Source: Celeribacter marinus (GTDB taxonomy: Bacteria; Pseudomonadota; Alphaproteobacteria; Rhodobacterales; Rhodobacteraceae). Taken from it: a stretch of 64,000 nt of DNA. The notes below the pieces were generated by a model. It saw only the letters and a program-made list of their open reading frames with translations. It did not search any database and was not told the origin of the DNA. A program made the position numbers and the translations under genes. Shown here piece after piece: positions 34,841-43,756 of the stretch; the first letter of the stretch is position 1, and each line of letters opens with the position of its first letter. Location: NCBI RefSeq assembly GCF_001308265.1, contig NZ_CP012023.1:124001-188000 (forward strand), given 5' to 3'.

Positions 34841-35425
34841 GTGTCAAAGAGCCTCAACATATTGGTCGTCGAACCGGATGCGTCCAAGGCGCAAGAGATC
34901 ACCGACGCGCTACAGGCGCACGGCTGGTCCAACGTCACCGTAATCGCAGCCAACGCGCAGCTCGCCCCGATCCTGACACAGCTTGACCCCGATCTGATCC
35001 TGATCGATCTGGCCAACCCAGACCGCGACACTCTTGAGCATTTAAGCCTGACATCCCAAGCCAAAACTCGCCCTGTTGCCATGTTTGTGGATCACACCGA
35101 TCAGGCCATGACCAGAGCCGCGATTGATGCGGGCGTCAGCGCTTATGTTGTCGGCGGCCTGCACAGGGACCGCGTCAAACCGGTTTTGGAAACCGCCATC
35201 GCCCGCTTTCAACTTATCCAGAAAATGCAAACCGAATTGACCGCCGCCAAACGCGCCCTGACAGAACGCAAAACCATTGAACGGGCTAAAGGATTACTCA
35301 TGCGTGCGCGCGCCATTTCTGAGGATGAGGCCTATAACCTGCTGCGCAAAACCGCGATGGGGCAGGGGCGCAAGGTCGCCGATGTCGCCGAGGCATTGGT
35401 CACAGCCGCGGACCTGCTCAAATGA
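34841..35425 (+). CDS. nasT: Nitrate-responsive ANTAR antiterminator NasT
   Basis: A 194-residue RNA-binding regulator that lets RNA polymerase read through a leader terminator ahead of nitrate assimilation genes. N-terminal receiver-like domain ('NILVVEPDASKAQEITDALQ', 'DPDLILIDLANPDRDTLEHL'); C-terminal ANTAR domain from about residue 130 ('ALTERKTIERAKGLLMRARA', 'SEDEAYNLLRKTAMGQGRKV'). The start is GTG at 34841. It overlaps nasS by 4 bases. A matching two-hairpin target with hexaloops lies downstream at 36668-36706, in front of nrtA. Confidence 0.92.
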   Translation: MSKSLNILVVEPDASKAQEITDALQAHGWSNVTVIAANAQLAPILTQLDPDLILIDLANPDRDTLEHLSLTSQAKTRPVAMFVDHTDQAMTRAAIDAGVSAYVVGGLHRDRVKPVLETAIARFQLIQKMQTELTAAKRALTERKTIERAKGLLMRARAISEDEAYNLLRKTAMGQGRKVADVAEALVTAADLLK

Positions 35426-36582
35426 AAGCGGTCCCCGTAACATGTGGCTATCTCCCCCTCGTCGATAGTGCTCCGCTGATCATCGCCAAGGAACTGCGGT
35501 TTGCCGCAGAAGTCGGTCTTGACCTCACCCTCGCGCAGCAACCATCGTGGTCTGCCTTGCGCGACAGGCTCGCTTTTGGTGCGCTAGATTTTGCTCATAT
35601 GCTGTCGCCGATGCCCATTGCCATGTCACTTGGCCTTGGAGCCGCACCCTCAAAAATTGACGCACTGATGGTGCTTGCCGTGAACGGCACCGTCATCGGC
35701 ATTTCTGACGCTCTGGCGCAGGCCATGCAGGCGGGCGGTTGGCGCAATACCTTTGATGCGCCCAAATCCACAGCCGATGCCGTCCTTAATATCGCGGACA
35801 AACCCCTACGGATCGGGGTGCCGTTTCCGTTTTCGATGCACAAACTGCTGGTCGAATACTGGCTATCCAAAGACCCCGCTTTCGCGGCTGGCAATGTCGA
35901 AATCATCACCATCCCACCGCCGCAAATGGCAGGGGCGGTCGCTGATAATCGTATTGATATGTTCTGTGTGGGCGAGCCGTGGGGCTCTGTCGCGGTGCAG
36001 AAAAGTGGGGCGCATCTGATCTTGCCCAGCTCCGCAATCTGGCAATCCGCGCCTGAAAAGGTTCTCGGCGCACGCCACGACTGGATCATCCAAAACCGCG
36101 AAACGACCGACCGCATGATCCGCGCCACATATTTGGCAGCGCAATGGCTGGAACAGCCGCAAAACATCCCACTCGCGATTGAGATCCTCGCAAGTAGCGA
36201 CCACCTCGACCTCCCCGACCACGCGATTGAACCGGCTCTGACGGGATACATTGCCGCAAACGCAGACTGCGACCCGATCCACGTACCCAATTTTATTACT
36301 TTCCACAAAAATGCCGCCAACTTCCCATGGGAAAGCCAAGCGCAATGGATCGCGGCACGGCTCAATATGCCCAATAATCAACGCATCTTTCGCAGTGATA
36401 TCTTTCGCGATGCTATTACACCTTTGGGTGCCAACATCGCCAAAGCGTCACAAAAGCCCGAAGGCGCTATGACCCGCCCCACAACGATCGAGGGCACCAA
36501 GGGGCCCCTGATTCTCGGCCCCGACACTTTCTTTGATGGTGCCATCTTCGACTTTGGTGCGGGAAAAATGCTCAAATCTTAG
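35422..36582 (+). CDS. nasS: Nitrate/nitrite sensor NasS
   Basis: A 386-residue protein of the NrtA/CmpA nitrate-binding family with no signal peptide, so it stays in the cytoplasm. It begins '[20 protein letters not shown]' and has '[20 protein letters not shown]' and '[20 protein letters not shown]' with 'EPWGSVAV', the ligand-pocket motifs shared with NrtA at 36800. In Paracoccus and Azotobacter, NasS holds NasT inactive without nitrate and releases it when nitrate or nitrite binds. The ATGA overlap with nasT gives equal translation of sensor and effector. Confidence 0.9.
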   Translation: MKAVPVTCGYLPLVDSAPLIIAKELRFAAEVGLDLTLAQQPSWSALRDRLAFGALDFAHMLSPMPIAMSLGLGAAPSKIDALMVLAVNGTVIGISDALAQAMQAGGWRNTFDAPKSTADAVLNIADKPLRIGVPFPFSMHKLLVEYWLSKDPAFAAGNVEIITIPPPQMAGAVADNRIDMFCVGEPWGSVAVQKSGAHLILPSSAIWQSAPEKVLGARHDWIIQNRETTDRMIRATYLAAQWLEQPQNIPLAIEILASSDHLDLPDHAIEPALTGYIAANADCDPIHVPNFITFHKNAANFPWESQAQWIAARLNMPNNQRIFRSDIFRDAITPLGANIAKASQKPEGAMTRPTTIEGTKGPLILGPDTFFDGAIFDFGAGKMLKS

Positions 36583-36667
36583 GCATCGCTGCAATGCAGC
36601 GTTAAATCGTGCAACTGAAGCATTTCACCATTTGCACCCTGTGGCAGCAAAGGCAAAACTGATCTCA

Positions 36668-36706
36668 GGGCAACGAAGCCCGACATGGCCAGCAAGGATG
36701 CTGGCT
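36668..36706 (+). promoter_or_regulatory. Two-hairpin ANTAR (NasT) target in the nrtA leader
   Basis: Hairpin P1: stem GGGC/GCCC with hexaloop AACGAA (36668-36681). Hairpin P2: stem GGCCAGC/GCTGGCT with hexaloop AAGGAT (36687-36706). Both six-base loops carry A at position 1 and G at position 4, the rule for RNAs bound by ANTAR proteins, and the two hairpins are five bases apart as expected. An intrinsic terminator follows 15 bases later. Confidence 0.82.
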
Positions 36707-36721
36707 AAAAAATTCAGAGCA

Positions 36722-36781
36722 AAGCCGCTCGATTGTGCATGCCTCCTTCTCCTCCCGCATGCGTCAATCGTGCGGCTTTTT
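36722..36781 (+). terminator. Intrinsic terminator in the nrtA leader, likely NasT-controlled
   Basis: Stem arms AAGCCGC-T-CGATTG..GCATGC (from 36722) and GCATGC..CAATCG-T-GCGGCTT (to about 36778) pair over 19 base pairs with small bulges around a 14-base pyrimidine-rich loop, and end in a T-run. It lies between nasS and nrtA, so it would stop transcription of the nitrate operon unless bypassed. Confidence 0.88.
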
Positions 36782-36799
36782 GTGTTAAGACAGGGAAAA

Positions 36800-38170
36800 A
36801 TGATGAACACTTTCAAATGGTTGCTCGCGTCTACTGCACTTTGTGCGACACCCGCCATGGCCGAAATGCTGGACCTCGAAAAAGACGAGCTTAAGTTCGG
36901 CTTTATTAAACTGACCGACATGGCACCACTGGCTGTCGCTTATGAGCAGGGCTATTTCGAGGAAGAGGGCCTGTTCGTCACGCTAGAAGCCCAAGCCAAC
37001 TGGAAGGTGCTGCTTGACGGCGTGATCGACGGCCAGCTTGACGGCGCGCATATGCTCGCAGGTCAACCCATCGCCGCGACAATCGGCTACGGTACGCAAG
37101 CGCACATCATCACACCGTTCTCCATGGACCTGAACGGCAACGCGATCACGGTCTCTAATGACATCTGGGAACAAATGAAGCCGAATGTGCCGTTGATGGA
37201 CGATGGCCGCCCGCAGCACCCGATTAGCGCCGCGGCCTTGGCCCCCGTGATTGAGAGCTACCGTGACCGCGGCGAGCCATTCAACATGGGCATGGTGTTC
37301 CCTGTCTCCACGCACAATTACGAAATTCGCTATTGGCTCGCGGCTGGCGGCCTAGAGCCGGGCTACTACTCCCCCGACGACGTCAGCGGCCAGATCGGCG
37401 CAGAGGTTTACCTCTCCGTAACACCGCCGCCGCAAATGCCATCCACGATGGAAGCGGGCACAATCTTTGGCTATTCTGTGGGCGAGCCGTGGAACCAGCA
37501 AGCCGTGTTCAAAGGTATTGGCGTGCCTGTTATCACAGACTACGATATGTGGAAGAACAACCCTGAAAAGGTGTTCGGTATCACCGCTGAATTCGCCGAG
37601 GAAAACCCAAACACAACAATCGCGTTGACCAAGGCACTGATCCGCGCCGCGATCTGGCTAGATGAAAACGACAACGCTAACCGTGAAGAGGCGGTCGAAA
37701 TCCTGTCGCGTTCCGAATACGTTGGTGCAGACGCCGAAGTGATCGCGAACTCCATGACAGGCTCTTTCGAGTTCGAAAAAGGCGATGTGCGCCCTGCGCC
37801 AGACTTCAACACCTTTTTCCGTCACAATGCGACATACCCGTTCTACTCGGACGCGATCTGGTATCTGACGCAAATGCGCCGCTGGGGCCAAATCGCGGAG
37901 CCGCAAACCGACGAGTGGTTCGTTGAGACAGCCAAGGACGTTTACCGTCCTGACATTTACCTAGAGGCTGCCCGTCTGTTGGTTGACGAGGGCATGGCAG
38001 ACGAGGCCGATTTTCCTTGGGACAGCGATGGCTTTAAGGCGCCAACGCCTGCTGAGGATATCATCGACGGCATCGCCTATGATGGACGCGCGCCAAACGC
38101 CTACCTAGAGAGCCTGCCAATCGGCCTCAAAGGCACCCAAACCATTGTCGGAAATCAGATCCAAGACTGA
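36800..38170 (+). CDS. nrtA: Nitrate ABC transporter substrate-binding protein NrtA
   Basis: A 456-residue nitrate/nitrite-binding protein. The start (MM at 36800) follows AGACAGGG and opens the signal peptide '[19 protein letters not shown]'. The mature part matches NrtA/NasF: '[20 protein letters not shown]', '[20 protein letters not shown]', '[20 protein letters not shown]', '[20 protein letters not shown]' and '[20 protein letters not shown]'. It is the first gene behind the NasT-type leader and terminator. A hairpin (38183-38204) separates it from nrtB. Confidence 0.92.
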   Translation: MMNTFKWLLASTALCATPAMAEMLDLEKDELKFGFIKLTDMAPLAVAYEQGYFEEEGLFVTLEAQANWKVLLDGVIDGQLDGAHMLAGQPIAATIGYGTQAHIITPFSMDLNGNAITVSNDIWEQMKPNVPLMDDGRPQHPISAAALAPVIESYRDRGEPFNMGMVFPVSTHNYEIRYWLAAGGLEPGYYSPDDVSGQIGAEVYLSVTPPPQMPSTMEAGTIFGYSVGEPWNQQAVFKGIGVPVITDYDMWKNNPEKVFGITAEFAEENPNTTIALTKALIRAAIWLDENDNANREEAVEILSRSEYVGADAEVIANSMTGSFEFEKGDVRPAPDFNTFFRHNATYPFYSDAIWYLTQMRRWGQIAEPQTDEWFVETAKDVYRPDIYLEAARLLVDEGMADEADFPWDSDGFKAPTPAEDIIDGIAYDGRAPNAYLESLPIGLKGTQTIVGNQIQD

Positions 38171-38182
38171 CCTGAACAAAGT

Positions 38183-38204
38183 GCGCCGCGCAGAAGCGCG
38201 GTGC
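38183..38204 (+). promoter_or_regulatory. Hairpin between nrtA and nrtB
   Basis: GCGCCGCGC (38183-38191) and GCGCGGTGC (38196-38204) form a 9-bp stem with one G-T pair and an AGAA tetraloop. No T-run follows. It probably protects nrtA mRNA or lowers expression of the downstream transporter genes. Confidence 0.6.
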
Positions 38205-38237
38205 ATGCTTAGTGACACAGCAAATTAGGCCCATATC

Positions 38238-39311
38238 ATGACCGCAATTGACCCCGATACACTGTCCTCAGAAGCGCGCCGCGCCCGCCTATTCACACGG
38301 ATCAACAAGGCCGATGCATGGTTCAAAGTCTTTGGCCTCGCGTGGATGACCCCAATCCTCAAGGCCGCGTCTGGCGATAACCCAAAGGCGCAAGCCTCAG
38401 AAATCTGGCGACTTTTGGGCGTTCCGCTCCTCGCAATTCTCCTATTCCTAGGTGCATGGTCAGCCCTCGCGCCCACCGTGCAAACCTCTCTTGGTGCCAT
38501 CCCCGGTCCCTCACAAGTCTGGGAGCAAGCGGTAGGCCTACATGAAGACGCTGTGCGCGAACGGGCCAAGGAAGATGCCTTCTACGACCGTCAAGACAAA
38601 CGCAACGCCGACCTCATCGCCGAGGGCCGCATGGACGATGTCAAAGAGCGGGTCTATACAGGAAAGCCGACTTACTACGCGCAAATCTGGACGTCGATTA
38701 AGACGGTGTTTTTCGGCTTTCTGATCGCCTCTTTCATCGCTATTCCACTGGGTATTATGGCCGGCCTATCGCCCACGGCAAACGCTGCGATCAACCCGTT
38801 GATACAGATATTCAAACCCGTCAGTCCGCTCGCTTGGCTCCCGATCGTAACCATGATCGTCTCGGCAGTTTACGCGACGAACGACGGCATGTTTTCCAAG
38901 TCTTTTCTTGTCTCCGCGATCACAGTGACGCTTTGCTCGCTTTGGCCTACCTTGATCAACACTGCTCTTGGCGTGTCGTCCATAGATAAGGACCTCGTCA
39001 GCGTCTCCAAGGTTTTGAAAATGTCAACCTATGCGAAGATCACCAAACTGGTGCTACCTTCCGCGTTACCGTTGATTTTCACTGGGTTACGCCTGTCTCT
39101 TGGTGTGGGTTGGATGGTTTTGATCGCCGCGGAAATGCTCGCGCAGAACCCCGGATTGGGAAAATTTGTCTGGGATGAATTCCAGAACGGATCGTCGCAA
39201 TCGCTCGCCAAAATCATGGTTGCGGTCTTCACCATTGGTATCATCGGATTCCTGTTGGACCGCGTGATGTATGCCCTGCAATCCATGTTCACCTTCTCAG
39301 AGAACCGGTAA
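38238..39311 (+). CDS. nrtB: Nitrate ABC transporter permease NrtB
   Basis: A 357-residue permease with an N-terminal extension of about 65 residues before the first helix ('LLAILLFLGAWSALAPTVQT'), a charged insert near residues 110-140, and then about five helices. 'MAGLSPTANAAINPLIQIFK' and 'PVSPLAWLPIVTMIV' are NrtB hallmarks; the coupling loop is 'VSKVLKMSTYAKITKLVLPS'. It lies 5 bases before the ATPase gene and shares the operon with nrtA. Confidence 0.92.
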   Translation: MTAIDPDTLSSEARRARLFTRINKADAWFKVFGLAWMTPILKAASGDNPKAQASEIWRLLGVPLLAILLFLGAWSALAPTVQTSLGAIPGPSQVWEQAVGLHEDAVRERAKEDAFYDRQDKRNADLIAEGRMDDVKERVYTGKPTYYAQIWTSIKTVFFGFLIASFIAIPLGIMAGLSPTANAAINPLIQIFKPVSPLAWLPIVTMIVSAVYATNDGMFSKSFLVSAITVTLCSLWPTLINTALGVSSIDKDLVSVSKVLKMSTYAKITKLVLPSALPLIFTGLRLSLGVGWMVLIAAEMLAQNPGLGKFVWDEFQNGSSQSLAKIMVAVFTIGIIGFLLDRVMYALQSMFTFSENR

Positions 39312-39316
39312 TCATC

Positions 39317-40993
39317 ATGAGCATCCTCAGTTTTCAAAACGTCTCCAAAGGCTTCGGCACTGGTATCCAGCGCAACGAGGTTTTGCAAAATATTAGCCTT
39401 GATGTGGCACAAGGAGAGTTCATCGCGATCCTTGGCTTTTCTGGCACAGGTAAATCAACGCTGATGAACCTGATTGCGGGTTTAGATGTGCCAGATAGCG
39501 GCACAGTTTCTTTCAAAGGCGCGCCGATTAAGGGGCCGGGGCCCGAGCGCGGCTTGGTTTTTCAAAGCTATTCTCTGATGCCGTGGCTTACTGTTGGCGG
39601 CAATGTCGGTCTTGCGGTTGATGCGGTTTTCCCAAAATTGGACAAGGCCGAACGCAACGCCAAAATCGACCACTACGTTGGTATGGTCGGCCTAAGTCAC
39701 GCCAAATCGCGCCGTCCGTCAGAGCTATCTGGCGGCATGCGTCAGCGTGTTTCTGTTGCCCGTGCGTTGGCGATGAACCCAGAAATGCTGCTTTTGGATG
39801 AACCTCTTAGTGCCCTTGACGCCCTCACTCGGGCCAATCTTGCCGATGAGATTTTGGACATCTGGGAAAAGGACAAAAAGACTTGCATCTTGATCACGAA
39901 TGATGTGGACGAGGCAGTTTTGCTTGCGGATCGTATCATCCCTCTGAACCCCGATGGCACCCTAGGTGCCCCTGTCACCGTCAACATCCCACGACCCCGC
40001 GACCGCAGTGCGATGAACGATGATGCTCAGTTTAAGGCGTTGCGGGTCAAGGTCACCAACTACCTGATGGACGTGGGCATCGCGGCTAAGGTCGAAGACA
40101 CATGCGCCTTGCCAAAGGTCACTCCAATCCATTCACTGCCTGCCGTTGTCGACGAGGCACAAGAGGGCGGAATCGAACAAAGATACCTTAACTTTTCGCA
40201 GCTCCATAAAATTTACCCCACACCAAAGGGACCGCTTACAGTCGTTGAAGACTTTGATCTGAAGGTGAACAAGGGCGAATTTATCAGCCTCATTGGCCAC
40301 TCTGGTTGCGGCAAATCCACGGTTCTTACGATGGCCGCTGGCCTGAACCCGATCTCTAAGGGGGCGATCCGCCTTGACGGTTGGAACGTGGAAGGCGCCG
40401 ATCCAGAACGCGCCGTTGTATTCCAATCCCCGAACTTGTTTCCGTGGCTGACGGCCAAGGAAAATGTGGCGATCGGCGTGGACAAGGTTTACCCACGCGC
40501 ATCACACGCCGAGCGACAGGATGTGATCGAATATTATCTCGAACGGGTTGGATTGGCTGATAGCATGGACAAGCTAGCGGCCTCTATGTCGAACGGCATG
40601 AAGCAGCGTATTGGCATCGCCCGTGCCTTTGCTCTATCTCCGAAATTGCTTCTTCTTGATGAGCCTTTCGGCATGCTCGACAGCCTGACCCGTTGGGAGC
40701 TGCAAGAGGTATTGATGGAGGTGTGGTCGCGCACCAAAGTGACCGCGATTTGCGTCACACATGACGTTGACGAGGCGATTTTGCTCGCCGACCGCGTCGT
40801 GATGATGACCAACGGACCGCAAGCGACAATCGGTAAAATTATCGATGTAAAACTACCCCGTCCACGCACCCGCAAGGCATTGTTAGAGCATCCCGATTAC
40901 TACAAATACCGTGCCGAAGTTCTCGATTTCCTTGAGGAATACGAGCATGGCTCAAAGCCGAAATCGAAACCCACCACAATTGCAGCGGAGTAA
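39317..40993 (+). CDS. Nitrate ABC transporter ATPase with two fused ATPase domains (NrtC/NrtD type)
   Basis: A 558-residue protein holding two complete ABC ATPase domains. Domain 1 (about 1-255): Walker A 'GFSGTGKST' at 40-48, signature 'LSGGMRQRVSVARAL', Walker B 'MLLLDEPLSALD', but an H-loop reading 'ITNDVDEA' where His is expected. Domain 2 (about 288-540): Walker A 'GHSGCGKST' near 327-335, signature 'MSNGMKQRIGIARAF' in place of LSGGM, Walker B 'LLLLDEPFGMLD', H-loop 'VTHDVDEA' intact. Because ATP sites form between one domain's Walker/H-loop and the other's signature, one composite site is degenerate in both parts and the other is canonical. It replaces separate NrtC and NrtD subunits. 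Confidence 0.9.
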   Translation: MSILSFQNVSKGFGTGIQRNEVLQNISLDVAQGEFIAILGFSGTGKSTLMNLIAGLDVPDSGTVSFKGAPIKGPGPERGLVFQSYSLMPWLTVGGNVGLAVDAVFPKLDKAERNAKIDHYVGMVGLSHAKSRRPSELSGGMRQRVSVARALAMNPEMLLLDEPLSALDALTRANLADEILDIWEKDKKTCILITNDVDEAVLLADRIIPLNPDGTLGAPVTVNIPRPRDRSAMNDDAQFKALRVKVTNYLMDVGIAAKVEDTCALPKVTPIHSLPAVVDEAQEGGIEQRYLNFSQLHKIYPTPKGPLTVVEDFDLKVNKGEFISLIGHSGCGKSTVLTMAAGLNPISKGAIRLDGWNVEGADPERAVVFQSPNLFPWLTAKENVAIGVDKVYPRASHAERQDVIEYYLERVGLADSMDKLAASMSNGMKQRIGIARAFALSPKLLLLDEPFGMLDSLTRWELQEVLMEVWSRTKVTAICVTHDVDEAILLADRVVMMTNGPQATIGKIIDVKLPRPRTRKALLEHPDYYKYRAEVLDFLEEYEHGSKPKSKPTTIAAE

Positions 40994-40994
40994 T

Positions 40995-43424
40995 ATGATG
41001 ACCCAGAAACTGATTGTTATCGGGGCGGGCATGGCCTCTGGTCGGGTGTTGGAGCACCTATTGGAAGCGAAGGCGGATTACGACATCACGCTGTATAACG
41101 CTGAGGCGCGGGGCAACTATAATCGTATCATGTTGTCGCCGGTTTTGTCGGGTGAAAAGACCTACGAAGACATCGTCACCCATGATGCCGACTGGTATGA
41201 AACCAACGGTGTGACCTGTCATTTTGGTACACATATTACTGGGATTGATAAAGTCGCCAAGACGGTGACGAGCAAGAATGGCACCGAGCATTACGACAAA
41301 CTGCTTATCGCAACAGGGTCCGCCCCATTCATCATTCCGGTGCAGGGCAAGGATCTTTCGGGCGTTATCACCTACCGCGATCTTGACGATACGAATGCGA
41401 TGATTGCGGCCTCTGAGAAGGGCGGCAAGGCGGTTGTAATTGGTGGCGGCTTACTGGGACTTGAGGCTGCAGCAGGGCTGGCTGAGCGTGGGATGGACGT
41501 CACTGTGTTGCACCTGATGGGTCACCTGATGGAGCGTCAACTGGATGAGGCGGCGGGTTATCTGCTGCGCCGCGATCTTGAAAAACGCGGAATTACTGTG
41601 AAGTGTCACGCCTCGACCAAGGCTATTCTTGGTGAGGATAAGGTCGAAGGTGTGCTTTTGGAAGGTGACGAGGTTCTGGAGGCTGATATTGTTGTCATGG
41701 CCGTTGGCATTCGCCCGGAGACGCGCCTCGCAACGGGTGCGCATTTGACCGTGGCGCGTGGCGTCGAGGTCAACGCACAGATGGAAACATCCGACCCCGA
41801 CATTCTGGCCGTTGGCGAATGTGTGGAGTTGAATGGACAGTTGTTCGGGTTGGTGGCGCCGCTTTATGACCAAGCAAAGGTTGTCGCAAAGACGCTAATG
41901 GGCGAACCTGACGTGTTCACGCCAAAGGAGTTGTCGACGAAGTTAAAGGTCACGGGTTGTGATCTGTTTAGCGCTGGTGATTTTGCCGAGGGCGAGGGCC
42001 GCGAGGATATCGTTTTCCGCGACCCTGCGCGTGGCGTTTACCGCCGTTTGGTGCTTGAGGATGGCTGCATCATCGGTGCCGTGATGTATGGCGATACGGC
42101 TGATAGCAATTGGTTCTTTGGCCTGATCCGCGACAAGACCGATGTTTCCGAAATGCGCGAGACCCTCATTTTCGGCCCTGCGTATCAGGGGGGCGGTGCG
42201 TCGGACCCGCTCTTAGCCGTTGCAGCCTTGCCGCGTGATGCGGAGATTTGTGGGTGTAACGGCATTTGCAAAGGACAGATTGAAGATGCGATTGCAGTGG
42301 GGGCGACGGACCTCGGCGCGATCAAGGCAATGACCAAGGCATCGGCGTCATGCGGGACCTGCACAGGCTTGGTTGAACAGGTTTTAGCGGTCACTCTTGG
42401 CGATGCATTTGTCATGCCTGCGGCCGCAAGCATTTGTGCCTGCACCGAAATGACGCATGAGGACGTGCGCCGCATGATCAAGTCACAAGAGTTGAAATCT
42501 ATGCCCGCCGTGTGGCAGGCTTGCGGGTGGAAAACATCGTGTGGGTGCCATGTGTGCCGCCCGGCATTGAACTTCTACCTACTGGCAGACTGGCCGCTTG
42601 ACTACACCGACGATCCGCAGTCGCGTTTCATCAACGAGCGCAAGCATGCCAACATCCAGAAGGATGGCACATTCTCTGTCGTGCCGCGCATGTGGGGCGG
42701 CATTACCACACCTGACGAATTGCGTGCGATTGCTGATGCCGCCGATAAATACATGGTCCCCACGGTCAAGGTCACGGGCGGTCAGCGGATCGATTTGCTA
42801 GGCGTGAAGGGCGAGGATTTGCCCGCCATTTGGAAAGACCTGAACGATGCAGGCATGGTGTCTGGCCATGCGTATTCCAAGGGTCTACGCACGGTAAAAA
42901 CTTGCGTTGGGACCGATCATTGCCGCTTTGGAACACAAGATTCCACGGGTCTGGGGATCAAGCTGGAAAAGACACTTTGGGGCTCTTGGACGCCACATAA
43001 GCTGAAGCTGGGTGTCTCTGGTTGTCCGCGCAATTGTGCCGAGGCAACGTGCAAAGATATTGGCATTATTTGCGTCGATAGTGGCTATCAAATTAGCATA
43101 GGCGGTGCCGCGGGTATGGACGTGAAAGAAACCGAGTTGTTGATCCAAGTCGCCACGGAAGATGAGGCGATGGAGGTGATTAAGGCCGTCACGCAAAGCT
43201 ACCGCGAGAACGCGAAATACCTCGATCGCATCTATAAATGGATGAACAAGGTGGGCCTCGACTGGATCAAGGATCAGATCGCAGACCTTGAAAACCGCGC
43301 CGCGTTGGCTGCCCGTTTTGAGGTGTCTCAATCGGTTTTCCGCAACGATCCTTGGGCAGAGCATGTGACCAAAGCAGAGACGTACCAACCAATTGCCAAC
43401 CTGACTTTGGAGGCCGCAGAATGA
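40995..43424 (+). CDS. nirB: NADH-dependent nitrite reductase large subunit NirB
   Basis: Reduces nitrite to ammonium with NirD in the cytoplasm. About 809 residues from ATG 40995 (a second ATG at 40998 fits the GGAG at 40987 equally well). Order of parts: FAD/NADH oxidoreductase domain ('VIGAGMASGRVLEHLL', 'AVVIGGGLLGLEAAAGLAER'), two BFD-like [2Fe-2S] modules ('CGCNGICKGQIEDAI', 'CGTCTGLVEQVL', then 'CACTEMTHEDVRRMI' with 'CGCHVCRPAL'), a ferredoxin-like half, and the siroheme/[4Fe-4S] cysteines in 'CVGTDHCRFG' and 'SGCPRNCAEATC'. The stop overlaps nirD by 4 bases. Confidence 0.95.
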   Translation: MMTQKLIVIGAGMASGRVLEHLLEAKADYDITLYNAEARGNYNRIMLSPVLSGEKTYEDIVTHDADWYETNGVTCHFGTHITGIDKVAKTVTSKNGTEHYDKLLIATGSAPFIIPVQGKDLSGVITYRDLDDTNAMIAASEKGGKAVVIGGGLLGLEAAAGLAERGMDVTVLHLMGHLMERQLDEAAGYLLRRDLEKRGITVKCHASTKAILGEDKVEGVLLEGDEVLEADIVVMAVGIRPETRLATGAHLTVARGVEVNAQMETSDPDILAVGECVELNGQLFGLVAPLYDQAKVVAKTLMGEPDVFTPKELSTKLKVTGCDLFSAGDFAEGEGREDIVFRDPARGVYRRLVLEDGCIIGAVMYGDTADSNWFFGLIRDKTDVSEMRETLIFGPAYQGGGASDPLLAVAALPRDAEICGCNGICKGQIEDAIAVGATDLGAIKAMTKASASCGTCTGLVEQVLAVTLGDAFVMPAAASICACTEMTHEDVRRMIKSQELKSMPAVWQACGWKTSCGCHVCRPALNFYLLADWPLDYTDDPQSRFINERKHANIQKDGTFSVVPRMWGGITTPDELRAIADAADKYMVPTVKVTGGQRIDLLGVKGEDLPAIWKDLNDAGMVSGHAYSKGLRTVKTCVGTDHCRFGTQDSTGLGIKLEKTLWGSWTPHKLKLGVSGCPRNCAEATCKDIGIICVDSGYQISIGGAAGMDVKETELLIQVATEDEAMEVIKAVTQSYRENAKYLDRIYKWMNKVGLDWIKDQIADLENRAALAARFEVSQSVFRNDPWAEHVTKAETYQPIANLTLEAAE

Positions 43425-43756
43425 CCAACTGGATCGACATTTCACCCCTCGACGCCGTTCCGCAACGGGGCGCGCGACTGGTCAAAACGGCTCACGGCTG
43501 CGTCGCGATTTTCCGCACGGGCGCTGACGAGGTTTTTGCGCTGGACAACGCTTGCCCGCATAAAAATGGACCACTCGCCGAGGGGATCGTGCACGGAAAT
43601 TCCGTCACTTGTCCGCTGCACAACTGGGTCATCTCACTGGAAACAGGACTGGTGCAAGGTCCAGACGAAGGCAAGGTCGCGACCTATCCTGCGCGGGTAG
43701 AAGCGGGGCGAATTTTGCTTGATGCGGAGTTCCTAAGCCAGAGGGCAGTTGCATGA
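43421..43756 (+). CDS. nirD: Nitrite reductase small subunit NirD (Rieske)
   Basis: A 111-residue Rieske-type partner of NirB. The cluster-binding pairs are C45-P-H47 in 'ACPHKNGPLAEG' and C64-P-L-H67 in 'TCPLHNWVISLETG'. The start at 43421 overlaps the nirB stop as ATGA, and its own end overlaps the nasA start the same way, so three genes are translated in a coupled chain. Confidence 0.95.
   Translation: MTNWIDISPLDAVPQRGARLVKTAHGCVAIFRTGADEVFALDNACPHKNGPLAEGIVHGNSVTCPLHNWVISLETGLVQGPDEGKVATYPARVEAGRILLDAEFLSQRAVA

Noticed and set aside
34489..34986. A 165-codon reading upstream of and across the nasT start
   Set aside because: It overlaps nasT in another frame and has no domain pattern; nasT is clearly the coding frame.
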